64,000 nt of DNA from Rutidosis leptorrhynchoides (GCF_046630445.1 NC_092341.1:32378001-32442000), one strand, 5' to 3'. Shown: positions 1 to 12,800, counted from the first letter of the stretch. Notes: a model not told the origin generated them from the sequence alone. Numbers and translations are program-made.

Positions 1-476
1 CTTGCAACATATAATCGAAGAAAACGTGACCGCAAAGTAAGATAACGTAACTATTCCCTCAATATAGAAAACTCTTACGTTGGTTAAACTTCACTTTTGC
101 TTTTATAAACGCAACTGGCCGTTATTCCGTTATAAATATACGCACCTTTTTTTCATTTATCATTTATCATTTTGTTTTATACTTACACAAATAGTAAATT
201 ATAATTATAATTATAATTATTAATTATTAATAATCTATAAATAATTACTCACTTTAGATATCATACATTGCTCTGATCATCAGAACAAACCCAAATTTTA
301 TCCATTCAACTAAACCACAACCCTAATTTCACCCCTCAACTTCTAATTTAATTTCTTTAGGCCCAAGTTACCAATAATATATATACACTTACTCTGCATT
401 TGCACCAATACATACAATAACATTTTCTTTCCACCAAATTAAACCCTAGCTTTAAGCAAAACATTCTGTATTGAAC
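1..476 (+). promoter_or_regulatory. Promoter and 5' leader of the kinase gene
   Basis: AT-rich, non-coding stretch ahead of the kinase ATG at 477. Two TATA-box candidates are visible: TATAAATATA at 131-140 and TATAAATAA at 236-244. An ACGTG core, as found in ABA-response elements, lies at 24-28. The last 100 bases are C/T- and A-rich with no ATG immediately ahead of 477, as expected of a plant 5' leader. The transcription start cannot be fixed from sequence alone, and the ABA link is only an inference from the relatives of the downstream gene. Confidence 0.5.
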
Positions 477-1640
477 ATGAAGACGAATAAAAGAAGTTTG
501 GTTGATTCAAATTACGTTAATGAAGGAAATAAAAAGACTAAACAAGAAGATTTGAAGATTGTGCAGAAAAACATGTACGGAGATGGTGTTGCTTGGTTTA
601 GAGGTGAAATAATTGGTAAAGGAAGTTATGGTTATGTTTTTAAAGTGAATTTAAAGAACCCTAATTATAGATACAGTTTGTATCCACCGATTATGGCAGT
701 GAAGTCTGCAGAGATGTCTGTTTCGTATTCGATTCAGAAGGAAAAACAGATCATGGATAATGTTCGAGGTTGTCCGAATGTGATCAAGTGTTACGGTGAT
801 GAAATTACAGATGATGAGAACAATCAGATGGTGTATAACATGTTATTGGAGTATGCTTCTGGTGGAACCCTAGCTGATTTGATCAAGAAATCAAACGGGA
901 AAGGATTGCCGGAATTTGATGTCAAGCGTTACGCTAGATCGATTCTGCGTGGAGTACGTTATGTTCATAAGAAAGGATATGTTCATTGTGATTTGAAACC
1001 GGAAAATGTAATGCTTGTGGAAAGTTCTAGAACAAAAGGCATGCTGATTGCTAAAATTGGGGATTTAGGGTTGGCGAAAAGGGTGAAGCAGGTTAAGAAG
1101 AGGAATGCGGGCCCTGTTTGGAGGGGGACGGCTAGGTATCTATCGCCGGAAGTGGTGATTAATGGTGTTCAAGGTCAGCCTGCAGATATATGGGCAGTTG
1201 GTTGTATTGTGTTTGAGATGTTGACTGGAAATTCGCTTTTGTTTCCAGAACGAAATTTGAGTATCGATGAGATTGCAAGGCGAATTCGTGATTATAAAGA
1301 GTTACCGTTTATTTCTAGTGATGTATCTGAAGAAGCAATCAGCTTCTTAAAGTGTTGTTTGAGTAAGAAAGTTATGTGTAGATTAACGGCTAATATGCTT
1401 TTAAGTCATCCCTTTTTAAAAGGTTTAGGTGATGATGTCAGCGAGGTTGACGAATTGCAGGATGAGATATTGGACATAAATGCTATCACTTCATCACCGT
1501 CAGCATTCGATGATGAAGATGAGTTGTGGTCGTCTTCTAGTTCAGAAGAGGAAGTTGATGTGATTGAGGATCAAAAAATTACAAAGGTTAGGTTTCATGA
1601 AGTGCATCGACTTCCGGTAACAGTTAGCAAGATATGTTGA
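477..1640 (+). CDS. MAPKKK-like serine/threonine protein kinase (single exon)
   Basis: Intronless 387-residue protein kinase, starting at the ATG at 477 (the open frame reaches two codons further up but without an ATG). Seen in order: glycine loop GKGSYGYV at residues 47-54, catalytic lysine in AVKSAE (K76), catalytic loop HCDLKPEN at 170-177 (D172, N177), metal-binding DLG at 196-198, activation-segment end YLSPE at 221-225, and DIWAVGC at 237-243. AVKSAE, the HCD form of HRD, DIWAVGC and the late LSHPFL block fit the small intronless plant MEKK-type MAPKKKs (Arabidopsis MAPKKK13-21 group, several ABA-inducible). Members of this group phosphorylate MAPKKs in the cytosol or nucleus. The tail from about residue 318 is acidic and serine-rich and probably regulatory. 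DLG replaces DFG, but all residues needed for catalysis are present. It could instead be a more diverged kinase of the same superfamily. Confidence 0.88.
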   Translation: MKTNKRSLVDSNYVNEGNKKTKQEDLKIVQKNMYGDGVAWFRGEIIGKGSYGYVFKVNLKNPNYRYSLYPPIMAVKSAEMSVSYSIQKEKQIMDNVRGCPNVIKCYGDEITDDENNQMVYNMLLEYASGGTLADLIKKSNGKGLPEFDVKRYARSILRGVRYVHKKGYVHCDLKPENVMLVESSRTKGMLIAKIGDLGLAKRVKQVKKRNAGPVWRGTARYLSPEVVINGVQGQPADIWAVGCIVFEMLTGNSLLFPERNLSIDEIARRIRDYKELPFISSDVSEEAISFLKCCLSKKVMCRLTANMLLSHPFLKGLGDDVSEVDELQDEILDINAITSSPSAFDDEDELWSSSSSEEEVDVIEDQKITKVRFHEVHRLPVTVSKIC

Positions 1641-2311
1641 TGGTTAGATTCTAATTGAAAGTTAAGTAGGGGGATGGATCATTCTTTATTAACTGTTGAT
1701 AGTTGTTTTATGGCACATACAAGTATACAACACTTTGTTGACAGTCATGTAAACAATTTCATTGTTGAAAATTTAGTTAAATCTGATATGGATTATGAAG
1801 TTTGTCACTTTGTTTATGTTTTGTTTTGTATAATCCTGCATTTAATTGATGTTGAATGGTTTTTTACATATATTTTCTGCATCTGTTGATAATATTTGGG
1901 TTATAAGATTTATTTGTAATTCACAATTTAGCAAAAGTCTGAAATTTAAAATCACATTGTTTGTTGTTGAAGCATGAAGTAACTGAATGAGTAATTGAGC
2001 CGTGCAAGAGAGAACTTGATACAAATATTTAGTTGCTTTATAAAGAGATAATAGCCAGTTAATTCCCTTATTAGCAGTTATACTCCAAAGACCATATATA
2101 AAAACTTCATCACATAAACCATTATTCTAAACTTCCAATTCAACGCCTTAACCCCAAATCAATCAATTCCAAGCTTACTTGTTTAAATAAGATTACAACT
2201 ATTTACCATATACCAAATCTGTAAACTTTTACTCCGTATCTTTTTGTTGTTAGTCAGTCACCAATTGCGTTCAAATAGACAGAGGACTCTGTTTTTCTTG
2301 TTTCATTCAGA

Positions 2312-2360
<49 letters not shown>

Positions 2361-2573
2361 AGAAGAAGATGGGACTACAAAAACAAAAAATAAAATGGAA
2401 TTACATTTAGTAAAGTTTATGTTTTGATTTACTTAATGTAGCTAATAAGATGAGATGTGTCATAAATTGAAGAAGTTACAGATAATTTGCCTTGTACGCA
2501 TGCCACAAGAATCTCCTATTTTTTTCTTCAAAACTGATCCTAATCTTTGACTATATCTGGAAACTACAACGAC
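1641..2573. other. 3' flank of kinase gene, no further gene seen
   Basis: AT-rich DNA between the kinase stop codon and the target duplication of the first retroelement. It should hold the 3' UTR and polyadenylation site. A 71-codon open frame at 1674 has no recognisable composition or motif and is most simply 3' UTR. Apart from the poly(A) run at 2315-2358 nothing stands out. Confidence 0.5.
2315..2358. repeat. Poly(A) tract followed by GAA repeats
   Basis: An uninterrupted run of 44 A, followed by GAAGAAGAAGA. It could be a plain mononucleotide expansion or the tail of an old retroposed sequence. No direct repeat flanking a retroposed unit was found, so the origin is open. Confidence 0.8.
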
Positions 2574-2578
2574 CTGAT

Positions 2579-2745
2579 TGTTAACAATAGTGTAAAGCGT
2601 AATTGTTATTCATCGATGGATTACATGACATTAAATAGGAGATGGCTAACACTAAACCTAATGGACAAGATAAATAAATGGGCCCTTATAGAACACGGGC
2701 TAAATAATTCAATGCATAAATAATCCAACACTAATCCGTCTAACA
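2579..2745 (-). repeat. C1 3' LTR
   Basis: 167 bp, beginning TGTTAAC and ending TAACA on the plus strand, matching 42103-42269 with about seven differences. The purine-rich tract that primes plus-strand synthesis lies just beside it (CTGCGGGGGA on the minus strand, 2746-2755). The adjoining TSD CTGAT is at 2574-2578. Confidence 0.92.
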
Positions 2746-4222
2746 TCCCCCGCAGTTGTAGCGGGAGTAGAGCGAACGCTCAAACTGGATCGAACCTCAT
2801 CAAAAAGTGCAGTAGGTAGGCCTTTAGTGAAAATATCTGCAAACTGATACCGAGAAGGAATATGAAGAACCCGGACATGACCTTTAAGAACAAGGTCACG
2901 AACAAAGTGAATGTCAATCTCAATGTGTTTGGTGCGCTGATGTTGCACCGGGTTTCCAGACATGTAAACAGCACTAACGTTGTCACAATAGACAAGAGTA
3001 GCAGTGGTAAGCGGATAATGAAGTTCACGGAGCAGATTACGAATCCAACATGTCTCTGCAACGGCGTTTGCAACACCACGGTATTCTGCTTCAGCACTGG
3101 AGCGTGATGGGGTCTGCTGGCGTTTAGATGACCAAGATAACAGATTATTACCTAAAAATACACAATATCCAGACGTAGAGCGGCGAGTAGAGGGACAACC
3201 AGCCCAGTCGGCATCAGAATAGGCAACTAACGACGAGGTACTCGATGAAAATAACTGAAGGCCCAGATCCATAGTTCCCTGAACATAACATATGATTTTT
3301 CTGAGAGCAGCCATATGAGGTTCTCGAGGATCATTCATTAATAAAGAGATCTGCTGGACAGCATAGGAAATATCAGGCCTGGTAAAAGTAAGATATTGGA
3401 GAGCACATGCAACAGTGCGATATAAAGTGGGATCCTTAACCGGGGGACCGGCAGTGGTCAGTTTGGTGCTGGTATCAATCGGAGTGCGGCTAGAATTGCA
3501 ATCAACCATGTCAGCACGCTCAATTATCTCAGAGGCGTACTTCTTCTGAGAGAGGAACATCCCTGAAGCAGTTCGAGTGAAAGATATACCAAGAAAATAG
3601 TTCAAGGGACCAAGGTCTGTCATGGAGAACTCATTATGCAAAGAGGTGATAATCCGCTGAAGAAAAGCAGTGGACGAGGCAGTCAAAAGAATGTCATCCA
3701 CATATAGTAATAAATAGGTTGTGCCCGTGCCCCGTTTGTAAATGAACAGAGAGGTGTCACACTTACTGTGTTGGAATCCAATACGCTGAGCATACCCGGA
3801 AAACTGTTGAAACCAAGCTCGGGGAGCCTGTTTCAATCCATATAGAGATTTTTGCAGAAGGCAGACATGATCCGGGCGAGCAGGATCGAAAAGCTGGAGG
3901 CTGATGCATGTAAACGGTCTCGGAGAGATGACCGTGAAGAAATGCATTCTTGACATCCAGTTGATGAACGGGCCAGTGTCGAGATACAGCAAGACTGAGT
4001 ACAGTCCTAATAGTGGCCGGTTTAACAACCGGACTGAAAGTCTCATCACAATCAATACCAACCTGTTGGCTGCGACCGTTAGCAACGAGTCGAGCCTTAT
4101 ACCTGCTCAATATACCATCTGCATTAAGCTTGTGCTTAAACAACCACATGGAGCGAACTATGTTCGTGTGTCCGTTGGGCGAGGCACAAGGGTCCAAGTA
4201 CCATTCTTAATAAAAGCATTAT
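2709..4222 (-). pseudogene. C1 pol, 3' half: copia reverse transcriptase and RNase H
   Basis: Downstream half of the copia polyprotein. From 4222 downward it reads [10 protein letters not shown], then VKNAFLHG, then [10 protein letters not shown], the catalytic LLYVDDIL, DADWAGCPSTRRSTSG, the RNase H block SSAEAEYR, TKHIEIDIHF and the end near IFTKGLP. Two frame breaks are visible: one around 4160-4200, just after [10 protein letters not shown], and one near 3890-3905, between the KNAFLHG block and the YGLKQAP block. The reading end at 2709 lies inside the 3' LTR. The 5' part of the same gene is found 35 kb away at 39786-41783. It is a non-functional relic and no host role is suggested. Confidence 0.92.
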
Positions 4223-4391
4223 TGTGACGACCAGGAAATTTTCGACCAAATTTAAACTTGATCTTTATATAATTTCGACACAATAAGCAAACTCTGTAAT
4301 GTTGAGTTTCAAAAATTTTGAACTGTTTACATAGATTCATTTATACCTTTGACTGTTCCCAACGATTCACGAACAATTATTTGTAAATAAA

Positions 4392-4396
<5 letters not shown>

Positions 4397-4474
<78 letters not shown>

Positions 4475-4790
4475 TTTATGTTATTATACAAGTATCAAAT
4501 ATTACATAATTAGTAATATGTAATATTAATAAATTAATTTTAATTACAAGTAAAATATAAATTTTATACTTATTACTTCTAATTGTTATTATTAATATTA
4601 ATATTAATATTATTAATATGATTATCATATTTAGTATTATTATTAATAATACAATTTATTATTATTATCAATAATAATATTATTTTTATTATTTTTATTA
4701 TCCTTATTATTATTTTATTATTATTATTAATATTATTATTATTTCCATTAATATTATTATTAGTATATTTACGATTAATAATCAGTATAT
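4397..4790. repeat. (TA)n microsatellite and ATT/AAT-rich tract inside L1
   Basis: Perfect (TA)n from 4397 to 4471, followed to about 4790 by degenerate ATT/AAT trinucleotide-rich sequence. It is part of the L1 LTR. Nothing coding is present. Confidence 0.9.
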
Positions 4791-5305
4791 TTTTTTTAAC
4801 ATATTTATATTCTGGTAATCAGATGAAAACAAATTCCTAAGATATCAAAATCTCGTTAGTACGAAATCAGTATCAATCTTATTTTGTTTTTACTTTGTTT
4901 CTAATTGATTTCTTGTCAACCCAATTATCACAAGCAAACAACTCTCGATTAAATCATGTTACTGTTTCAGATATTCAATTTCAATCCTCAATACAGACAA
5001 CCATCGATTACTGCTTCCACCCCACATAGAAATTTAAAACGAATTCCGTATCATATCCACATCAAACTTTATCAATTTTCTTTGTTTCTTGTCTACTGAA
5101 TAAAACATGTCGATTCCATTATCATTACCAAACAAAAATTTGTTAGCAATCGACATCGTTCTTTATTTTTTTGTGTACTATTGATTCTTCCTATCGAGCT
5201 CCATTGTTATTGTAACATCCCGTTTTTCCGTACGTATCGAAAGGTACTTACTTAATCATTTGTACGTTTATAACTCGTTAGCTTATGCGTAAATGTAAGA
5301 ATATA

Positions 5306-5406
<101 letters not shown>

Positions 5407-6628
5407 TTGATAATGTGTGCATGTATAAGTTTAATCATGGGTTTGGTTAGCATTAAGTCTTGTGAGACAATTGTTGAAGGCTAGGTGAATATAGGAAGCG
5501 GGTTTGGAATGTACAAATTAAATAAAATCGAAAATTGTTTAAGTTGGTCGAGCTGTTCAGATACAGCCTTAGGCCGCGCCGCGACAATTGGGTCCGCGCC
5601 GCGGCATATCAAGCAAATCTGGATCAGAAGTTGGGTTAAAAGGGGTCGTTTTTCCTTCGATAAGTCGCGCCGCGACAAAAGGGCCGCGCCGCGGCATTTC
5701 TGCTGTTCTGATTCTGATTTCTACTCAATTTAAAAGGGTTTTAGGGGTAATTTGGTCTTTTTGCTTGTAGATCAGATTGGAGCATTAAATCACAGCCACT
5801 TGTTCATTTATTTCATTTCCTTTTTCTATTTTCTTTCATTTTCTCTCCCAAAACTTGAAACCCATTTGAATTAAAAGTGAGATTTAAGAGTGAAGGATTG
5901 AAGGTTGATCTTTGGAGCAAGAATTAAAGTTGTTCCTTGTGTCTCTAGCTACGCGTTGGTAGTCTCGGTAAGTTCTAACCTTATGATTTAAGTTTTAATT
6001 AGTTAATGGCTAGGGTTTTGGTTACTAGAGATTTGTATGACCCATTTGAGGGTAAAATGAGTGAGTTTGGGTTATGTTGTTGTAATGAAACCCTAATAGC
6101 CACAATCTAGGGTTTTGGCCTTGTGATTTGAGGTTGTAAGTGTCAATTGCTATTGTTAGTCACTAATGCACTTTAAGATTTATGAAAGAAGTGTTAATGG
6201 GTAAGTTTGACTTGATTGTGAGTCTAAGTATTATAAAATGGGTCAAAATGTACTAGTTGACCTAATTAGATGAAATGGGTATGGATTACCCTAAGTTTTG
6301 TGTTAATTGAAGTTAATAGACTTTAATTCACTAGTCTTAGTGATTAAAGTCGAGTCTTGGCCATTTATGGGCGGTTGTGAGTAGTTGAGTCATTTAATGC
6401 AAATTGGGTCATTAAATGCTCAAGTGGGAGTATTGTGGTTAATCCCACTAGTTGCGAAATTGAATGTGCACTTAATGATTTAGGTACATTGCGTTGAAGC
6501 TCGGAAGTGCTAAATCATCATCCTTGTGACAAGGTGAGTGGAATAATTATGCGTTCATGTATATGGCGTGTTTATTTGTGAATGTTATGGTATGAACGAC
6601 GTGCCAGTAGTGCCATAACATGTGTGGG

Positions 6629-6865
6629 ATGGGATGTGAACCACGAGCCGGTAGCATCGAGTGTGAACCACGAGCCGGTAGCACTATAAACTAAGATGTG
6701 AACCACGAGCCGGTAGCATCGAGTGTGAACCACGAGCCGGTAGCACCATAAAATAAGATGTGAACCACGAGCCGGTAGCATCGAGTGTGAACCACGAGCC
6801 GGTAGCACTATAAACGAGTATGACTCAAAAGCGTATGGTGTGAACCACGAGCCGGTAGCACCATA
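6629..6865. repeat. Minisatellite in G1 5' LTR (GTGAACCACGAGCCGGTAGCA unit family)
   Basis: Seven tandem copies of a core reading TGAACCACGAGCCGGTAGCA, plus a diverged copy just upstream at about 6590-6610. The cores are separated alternately by a short spacer (TCGAG) and a longer one (about CTATAAACTAAGA). The same array is in the 3' LTR at about 36248-36484, so it predates insertion. Regular spacing could suggest CRISPR, but the spacers are near-identical and the host is a plant. Confidence 0.93.
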
Positions 6866-7458
6866 GCGTTATTGGTTAACCATATTTGAATTGTTGCTTT
6901 GTTTAGCATATTATATATATGTTGAGTTGAGTATATACTAATGAAGTGGTGTGATAATGTACGACTTGCTAGTGTTACGGGTATGTTGACATGCTATTTG
7001 AGTCACAAGTTCGTATGAGGTATTTGGTATTGTGATTGCAAATGGATAGGTTATATATATGTATGTATAATCGTTGCACTCACTAAGCATTGCTTACCCT
7101 CTCATTGTTTACCATTTTATAGGTTCCGACTTGGACAAGGGTAAGGGCATACGGTTGGATTAGTTATATCCCGTTTATGTTGACAGGGCGTGCTTTTGGG
7201 ATAGCTTTTGAAGTTGGCCTGACGTTTTGGGTAGTTTAGCCCCAAACCATGATCGAGTGTCGTTTGGATTATAAACTATCATTGTAGGGGGTCAAACTTG
7301 TATTAAACTTAATTAATGGCCTTCGTGCCTTTTGTAAACATTTAAATTGTTGTACGTTTAAATGGAACTTGTGAAATGGTTTGCATATTTAATTGGCGCG
7401 TAAATATATATAAAAAAAAAAAAATTATCGTATGGAATACGGATTGGGTTGTTTCAAG

Positions 7459-7470
7459 TGGTATCAGAGC
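7459..7470 (+). other. G1 primer-binding site
   Basis: TGGTATCAGAGC lies two bases after the 5' LTR end and matches the usual plant LTR-element PBS complementary to the 3' end of initiator tRNA-Met. The G1 leader continues to 7549, where G2 is inserted, and resumes at 16987. Confidence 0.88.
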
Positions 7471-7549
7471 ATAGTCTAAGGGATTTAGGTGACTTGAGAT
7501 AGGCGCCTAGACTTAGACATTTTGTGTGCGCGTTATGCGGGACTTGTAG

Positions 7550-9804
7550 TGAAGAGACCCGACCAAATCATGTTTGACGGCGCCGACTACTTCGGTCCCG
7601 TTGCGTGGTCATAAGTCTTTATTATGACGTTTGACCAAAATATGTCGCATTCATTTCATAAGTAAAAGGATGTTTCAAGTTTACAAATGTAGTTCAAAAG
7701 ATTAGTTACAATACAAAGTTTAACGTACGAATGAAACCTATGCGACACAATTTAAAGTAGTCAAAAGACGCTCCAACTATGCATGCATACTCGACATCCA
7801 AGCAAGTATCAAAAAGAGTGCGGAAGCATGTATCAAGTAGCTTTCAAGGACCTGAGAAAACATATAGAAACTGTCAACGAAAACGTTGGTGAAATCATAG
7901 GTGTTTTAGTAAACGTTGCATTTGAACCACAAGATTTAATATATAATATGATTATCAAAATCATTTGCATTCCAAAGTTGTTATTTGTTTCGCGGGCACC
8001 CAATTATCAAACTTAACTGTTTTGCACCCTTTGCGTAGTGTTAGAACATACACTAGACCCGAAAATATATTTCATCCGCTAACGGTAGCGAACCGTCCGA
8101 ATGAGGCTCGTCAAGCCCATGTGATCACATAATATAAGTTCACATTTACACCCTGCAAGTGTAACTAATGATAATTGAATTGAGGATTTTCGTTCAAACC
8201 CGTACGTGGAATGTTCGTTTTCGTACTTGTGTTCAATGTATAAAAGTATGATACGTATATGTTTCTCATCCCATAGTTTAAAGCATAAAAGTTGTTTGAA
8301 AGATGGGACTATGATCTCACCTTGAGTGCACGTATGAAAAGTACTTCACAAAGTAACGTGTGCGAAGGGTAGTGCTAGTCTTGACCTAAACAAATAGGTC
8401 GTATCAATAACGGTAAACACGATAGGTCAAAGATGTTCAATTAGTCCTATGGCTCGTTACGATTCGATTATGTAGCATGTGAAATCAAATTGTCAAGTTT
8501 CATACAAGATACAAGTATAGAAACAAGTTAGGAAGGTTGCATAATCATTTGGTTAAGTTTGACAAAAAGTTAAACTTTGGTCGGTCAAAGTCAATGAAAA
8601 AGTCAACACGTTCGGGTCGGGTCCCGAACTATTTTTCTGAGGTTTTTAATCATATATGAGCATGTTAGAACAAGTTACATATGAATCGGAGGTGCGTAGC
8701 ATAGCAAACATTATTCGAAAATCGACAAAGTTGGACAGACCACTTTGGCGCGCCGCGCCATTACCTGTGCAGAGAATTCTGGCAGTTTTTAAGTTTTATG
8801 CACGAACCTAACTTCAACCAATCACCATTTATGACCCGCAAACAACCAAAGCATGTATCTTATATCATCAGAAAGGTATTTTGACAAGGAAAACAACAAA
8901 ACATATTTCATCCATCACATTTACTTTTACAACAACCAAAATCACATTCAAAGCTCCTCATTAAATGCGCTCAAGTTCATAAATGAAATTCGATGATTCG
9001 GCAACCAATTTACATGAATGATATGCCGTTTCAAAGGTGATCAAACATACAATACAACCTAACACTTACAAATAACATTTCATGTCATTCAAAGCATCAA
9101 AAGTTCATTTCCAGTTCATCAAACCCTAACCCAAATCCACCAAAACCAATAATCAAGTTTATGAAGTTTTCTAAAACAACCTACACATCAAATTGAAGCT
9201 AGTGCTACTAGTAACACATTTAATACTTGCACTTTACCATAACAACAACATTTAAGCAACTAAATTACCAAATCAAACACACCAAAGTTCATATTCAAGC
9301 TAGTTACTTCAAATAACGAAATCGAGCATATAAATCATATAATCATGTTAGACTTGAGCCATAGACACTAATTAACAACTTTATAAGTTAAAAACATCAA
9401 GAACACAAAATCTAGTGATTTTAGAAAGTTACCCAAACTTGATGAAATCGGTATGGAATCGAAGAGGAAGATGAGAGGATTCCGAATATGAAATTTGTTT
9501 AGATGGATGCTTGCTCAATTTGATTTACATGATGATTCTTGAAATTGGAGAATTGAGAGAAAATATGGAAGTAGAAGAAGAAAAGGGAAATGAAAAAGAA
9601 AAGATGGGGGTGGGGGTTGACTAGTCAAAGGCTAGTCACCTCTTTGGCATTTTGGCGAAACTAGTCCCTCAAGTTCGTTTGCGGGTGCATGAAATACCTA
9701 GACGAGATATTTTTACAACACGTATTAACCGGAGATGTTATAAACATATAACAGGATTTAAATAGTTAAACGGAAAAGTAAACGGAAAAAGGCGGGATGT
9801 TACA
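7550..9804 (-). repeat. G2 3' LTR
   Basis: 2,255 bp, about 98% identical to 14707-16981. It lacks a roughly 20-bp GC-rich piece present in the other copy near 15900-15930. The LTR 5' end (TGTAACATCCCGCC on the minus strand) lies at 9804. A 77-codon frame at 7783 is identical in both LTRs and is not credible as a gene. Confidence 0.93.
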
Positions 9805-9839
9805 TTACCTACTCCTTAAAAGAAATTTCGTCCCGAAAT

Positions 9840-12800
9840 TTAAGTAGGCGTAGTAGTCGTTGTTTCTTCCTCGGGATCTTGCGTTTCCGGAGCCGGGAAT
9901 AAATGAGGGTATTTCTTTTGCATTTGATCTTGCCTTTCCCAAGTAAACTCGGGTCCCCTTTTGGCGTTCCAACGGACTTTAACAATCGGAATTCAGCTTT
10001 GTTTCAATGTCTTGACGGAGGTGTCCACAATTTCAACCGGTTCCTCCACAAAATGAAGTTTGTCATCAATAGTAAGTTCCTCGAGAGGGATGACGATATC
10101 GGGTTCGGCAAGACACTTTTTCAAGTTAGATACATGGAAGGTAGGATGAACGGAGTTCAATTGAGGCGGAAGATCTAAACGATAAGCAACGGTTCCAATA
10201 CGCTCCAAGATTTCGAAAGGACCAATATACCGCGGATTTAGCTTCCCGCGTTTCCCAAAACGGATTACACCCTTCCAAGGTGCGACTTTTAACATGACGC
10301 GGTCACCGACTTGAAATTCAAAGTCGTTGCGTCTTTTGTCGGTATAGCACTTTTGACGACTCCGGGCCGTCCGAAGCCTATCTTGGATTTGAACGATCTT
10401 CTCGGTGGTTTCGTGAATGAGTTCGGGTCCGGTGATTTGTACGTCGCCTACTTCGGCCCAACAAAGAGGAGAACGGCATTTTCGGCCATATAATGCTTCG
10501 AATGGGGCGGCTTTTATACTCGCGTGATAACTATTGTTGTAAGAGAACTCGGCGAGAGGTAAGTGCTTGTCCCAAGCTTTTCCAAAATCAACCACGCAAG
10601 CTCGTAACATGTCCTCTAAGGTTTGAATTGTACGTTCGCTTTGTCCATCGGTTTGAGGATGATATGCGGTGATCATGTCTAAACGCGTTCCCAACGCTTC
10701 TTGCAAGGTACGCCAAAATCTAGAAACAAAACGGCCATCTCGGTCGGAGATAATCGATAAAGGTACACCGTGTCGGGCTACGATCTCCTTGATATAAAGT
10801 CGTGCAAGTTTCTCCATTTTGTCGGTCTCCTTCATGGCGAGAAAGTGTGCGGATTTGGTGAGACGGTCAACAATAACCCAAATGGTATCATAACCGCCCG
10901 TCGTTTTTGGTAGTTTGGTGATAAAATCCATTGTTATTCTTTTCCACTTCCATTGCCGGATTTCGGGTTGTTGAAGTAATCCGGACGGTCTTTGGTATTC
11001 GGCTTTGACTTTGGAACATGTAAAACACTTGGAAACATAAGTAGCTACGTCCCTTTTGATTTTCGGCCACCAATATAGTTGTTTATGGTCGTGGTACATC
11101 TTATTGACACCGGGGTGAATCGAGTATCGCGACTTATGGGCTTCATCTAAAATAAGGCTTCGTAGGTCCCCATAACTAGGCACCCAAATCCTTCCGGCAA
11201 AATATCGGAGTCCGGTCTCTCTAATTTCGAATCGAGAGACGAGAATGTTCAAGAGCTCGTGTGAAACGTTTTCATCCTTGAGAGCCTCATCTTGGGCTAC
11301 CCGAATTTGGCTATTAAGGTTGGTGTGGATGGTGATGTTTAAGGCTCGGACACGAAGAGGCACCACTCTTTCTTTTCGACTTAAGGCATCGGCTACTACA
11401 TTTGCCTTCCCGGGATGGTAACGAAGCTCGCAATCGTAATCGTTTAAGGTTTCAATCCACCTTCGTTGTCTCATGTTTAGTTACTTTTGGTCGAAGATGT
11501 GTTGGAGACTTTTGTGATCGGTAAAGATAGTACTCTTGGTTCCATAAAGATAGTGTCTCCACATTTTAAGTGCAAAGACAACGGCTCCGAGTTCGAGATC
11601 ATGTGTCGTGTAGTTTCGTTCATGAATTTTGAGTTGTCGAGAAGCATAAGAAATGACTTTCGTTCGTTGCATCAACACACACCCAAAACCATGTTTCGAG
11701 GCATCGCAATACACAACAAAATCGTCATTGCCTTCGGGAAGTGACAAGATAGGAGCGGTGGTTAGCTTTTTTTCAAGATTTGAAATGTGGATTCTTGTTT
11801 GGTCACCCAATTGAATTTCTTTCCCTTGTGAGTTAAAGCGGTTAGAGGACGAGCAACCAAAGAGAAATCCTTGATGAATCTACGGTAGTATCCGGCGAGA
11901 CCCAAGAATTGACGAATGTGAGTAGGAGTAGTGGGAGTCTCCCATTTACTAATGGCTTCGATTTTCGTTGGATCGACTTTAATACCTTGGTCACTTACAA
12001 CATGACCAAGAAATTGAACTTCCTTCAACCAAAATTCACACTTGGAGAATTTGGCATAGAGTCGTTCTTGTCTTAAAAGTTCAAGCACGAGCCGGAGGTG
12101 TTCCTCGTGTTCTTCTTCGCTTTTAGAATAAACCAAAATATGAACACGATAACGAATTTGTCAAGATACGGTTTGCACACGCGGTTCATAAGATCCATGA
12201 ACACCGCGGTGCGTTAGTGAGACCAAATGGCATTACAAGAAATTCATAACTACCATAACGAGTTCGGAAAGCGGTTTTGGAGATATCTTCCCCCTTAACC
12301 CTTAATTGATGATAACCCGAGCGGAGATCGATTTTTGAATATACACAAGAACCTTGTAGTTGATCAAAGAGGTCATCAATGTGAGGAAGATGATATCGGT
12401 TTTTAACCGTCAATTTGTTTAGTTCACGATAATCAATGCACATTTGTAGGGACCCGTCTTTCTTTTTAACAAACAAAATCGGAGCGCCCCAAGGTGAATG
12501 GCTAGGTTGGATAAAACCACGATCAAGTAGTTCTTGGATTTGACTTTGCAATTCTTGCACCTCGGATGGAGCGAGTCTATAAGGTGCACGTGCTACGGGT
12601 GCGGCCCCCGGAATAAGATCGATTTGGAATTCAACCGATCGATGAGGTGGAAGACCCGTCAATTCGTCGGGAAATACATCAGAATAGTCACTAACAATTG
12701 GCACATCATTGATGTGCTTCTCATCGGACTCGACTTTCTTAACGTAAGCAAGGATCGTAAAACAACCCTTATGAAGTAGTTTTCTAACTTTAATACACGA

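Noticed and set aside
1674-1889. 71-codon open frame after the kinase gene
   Set aside because: No motif, hydrophobic random-like composition, and the position fits a 3' UTR.
6629-6865. CRISPR-like regularly spaced repeats
   Set aside because: Spacers are near-identical to each other, the array lies in a plant LTR and is duplicated with it. It is a minisatellite.
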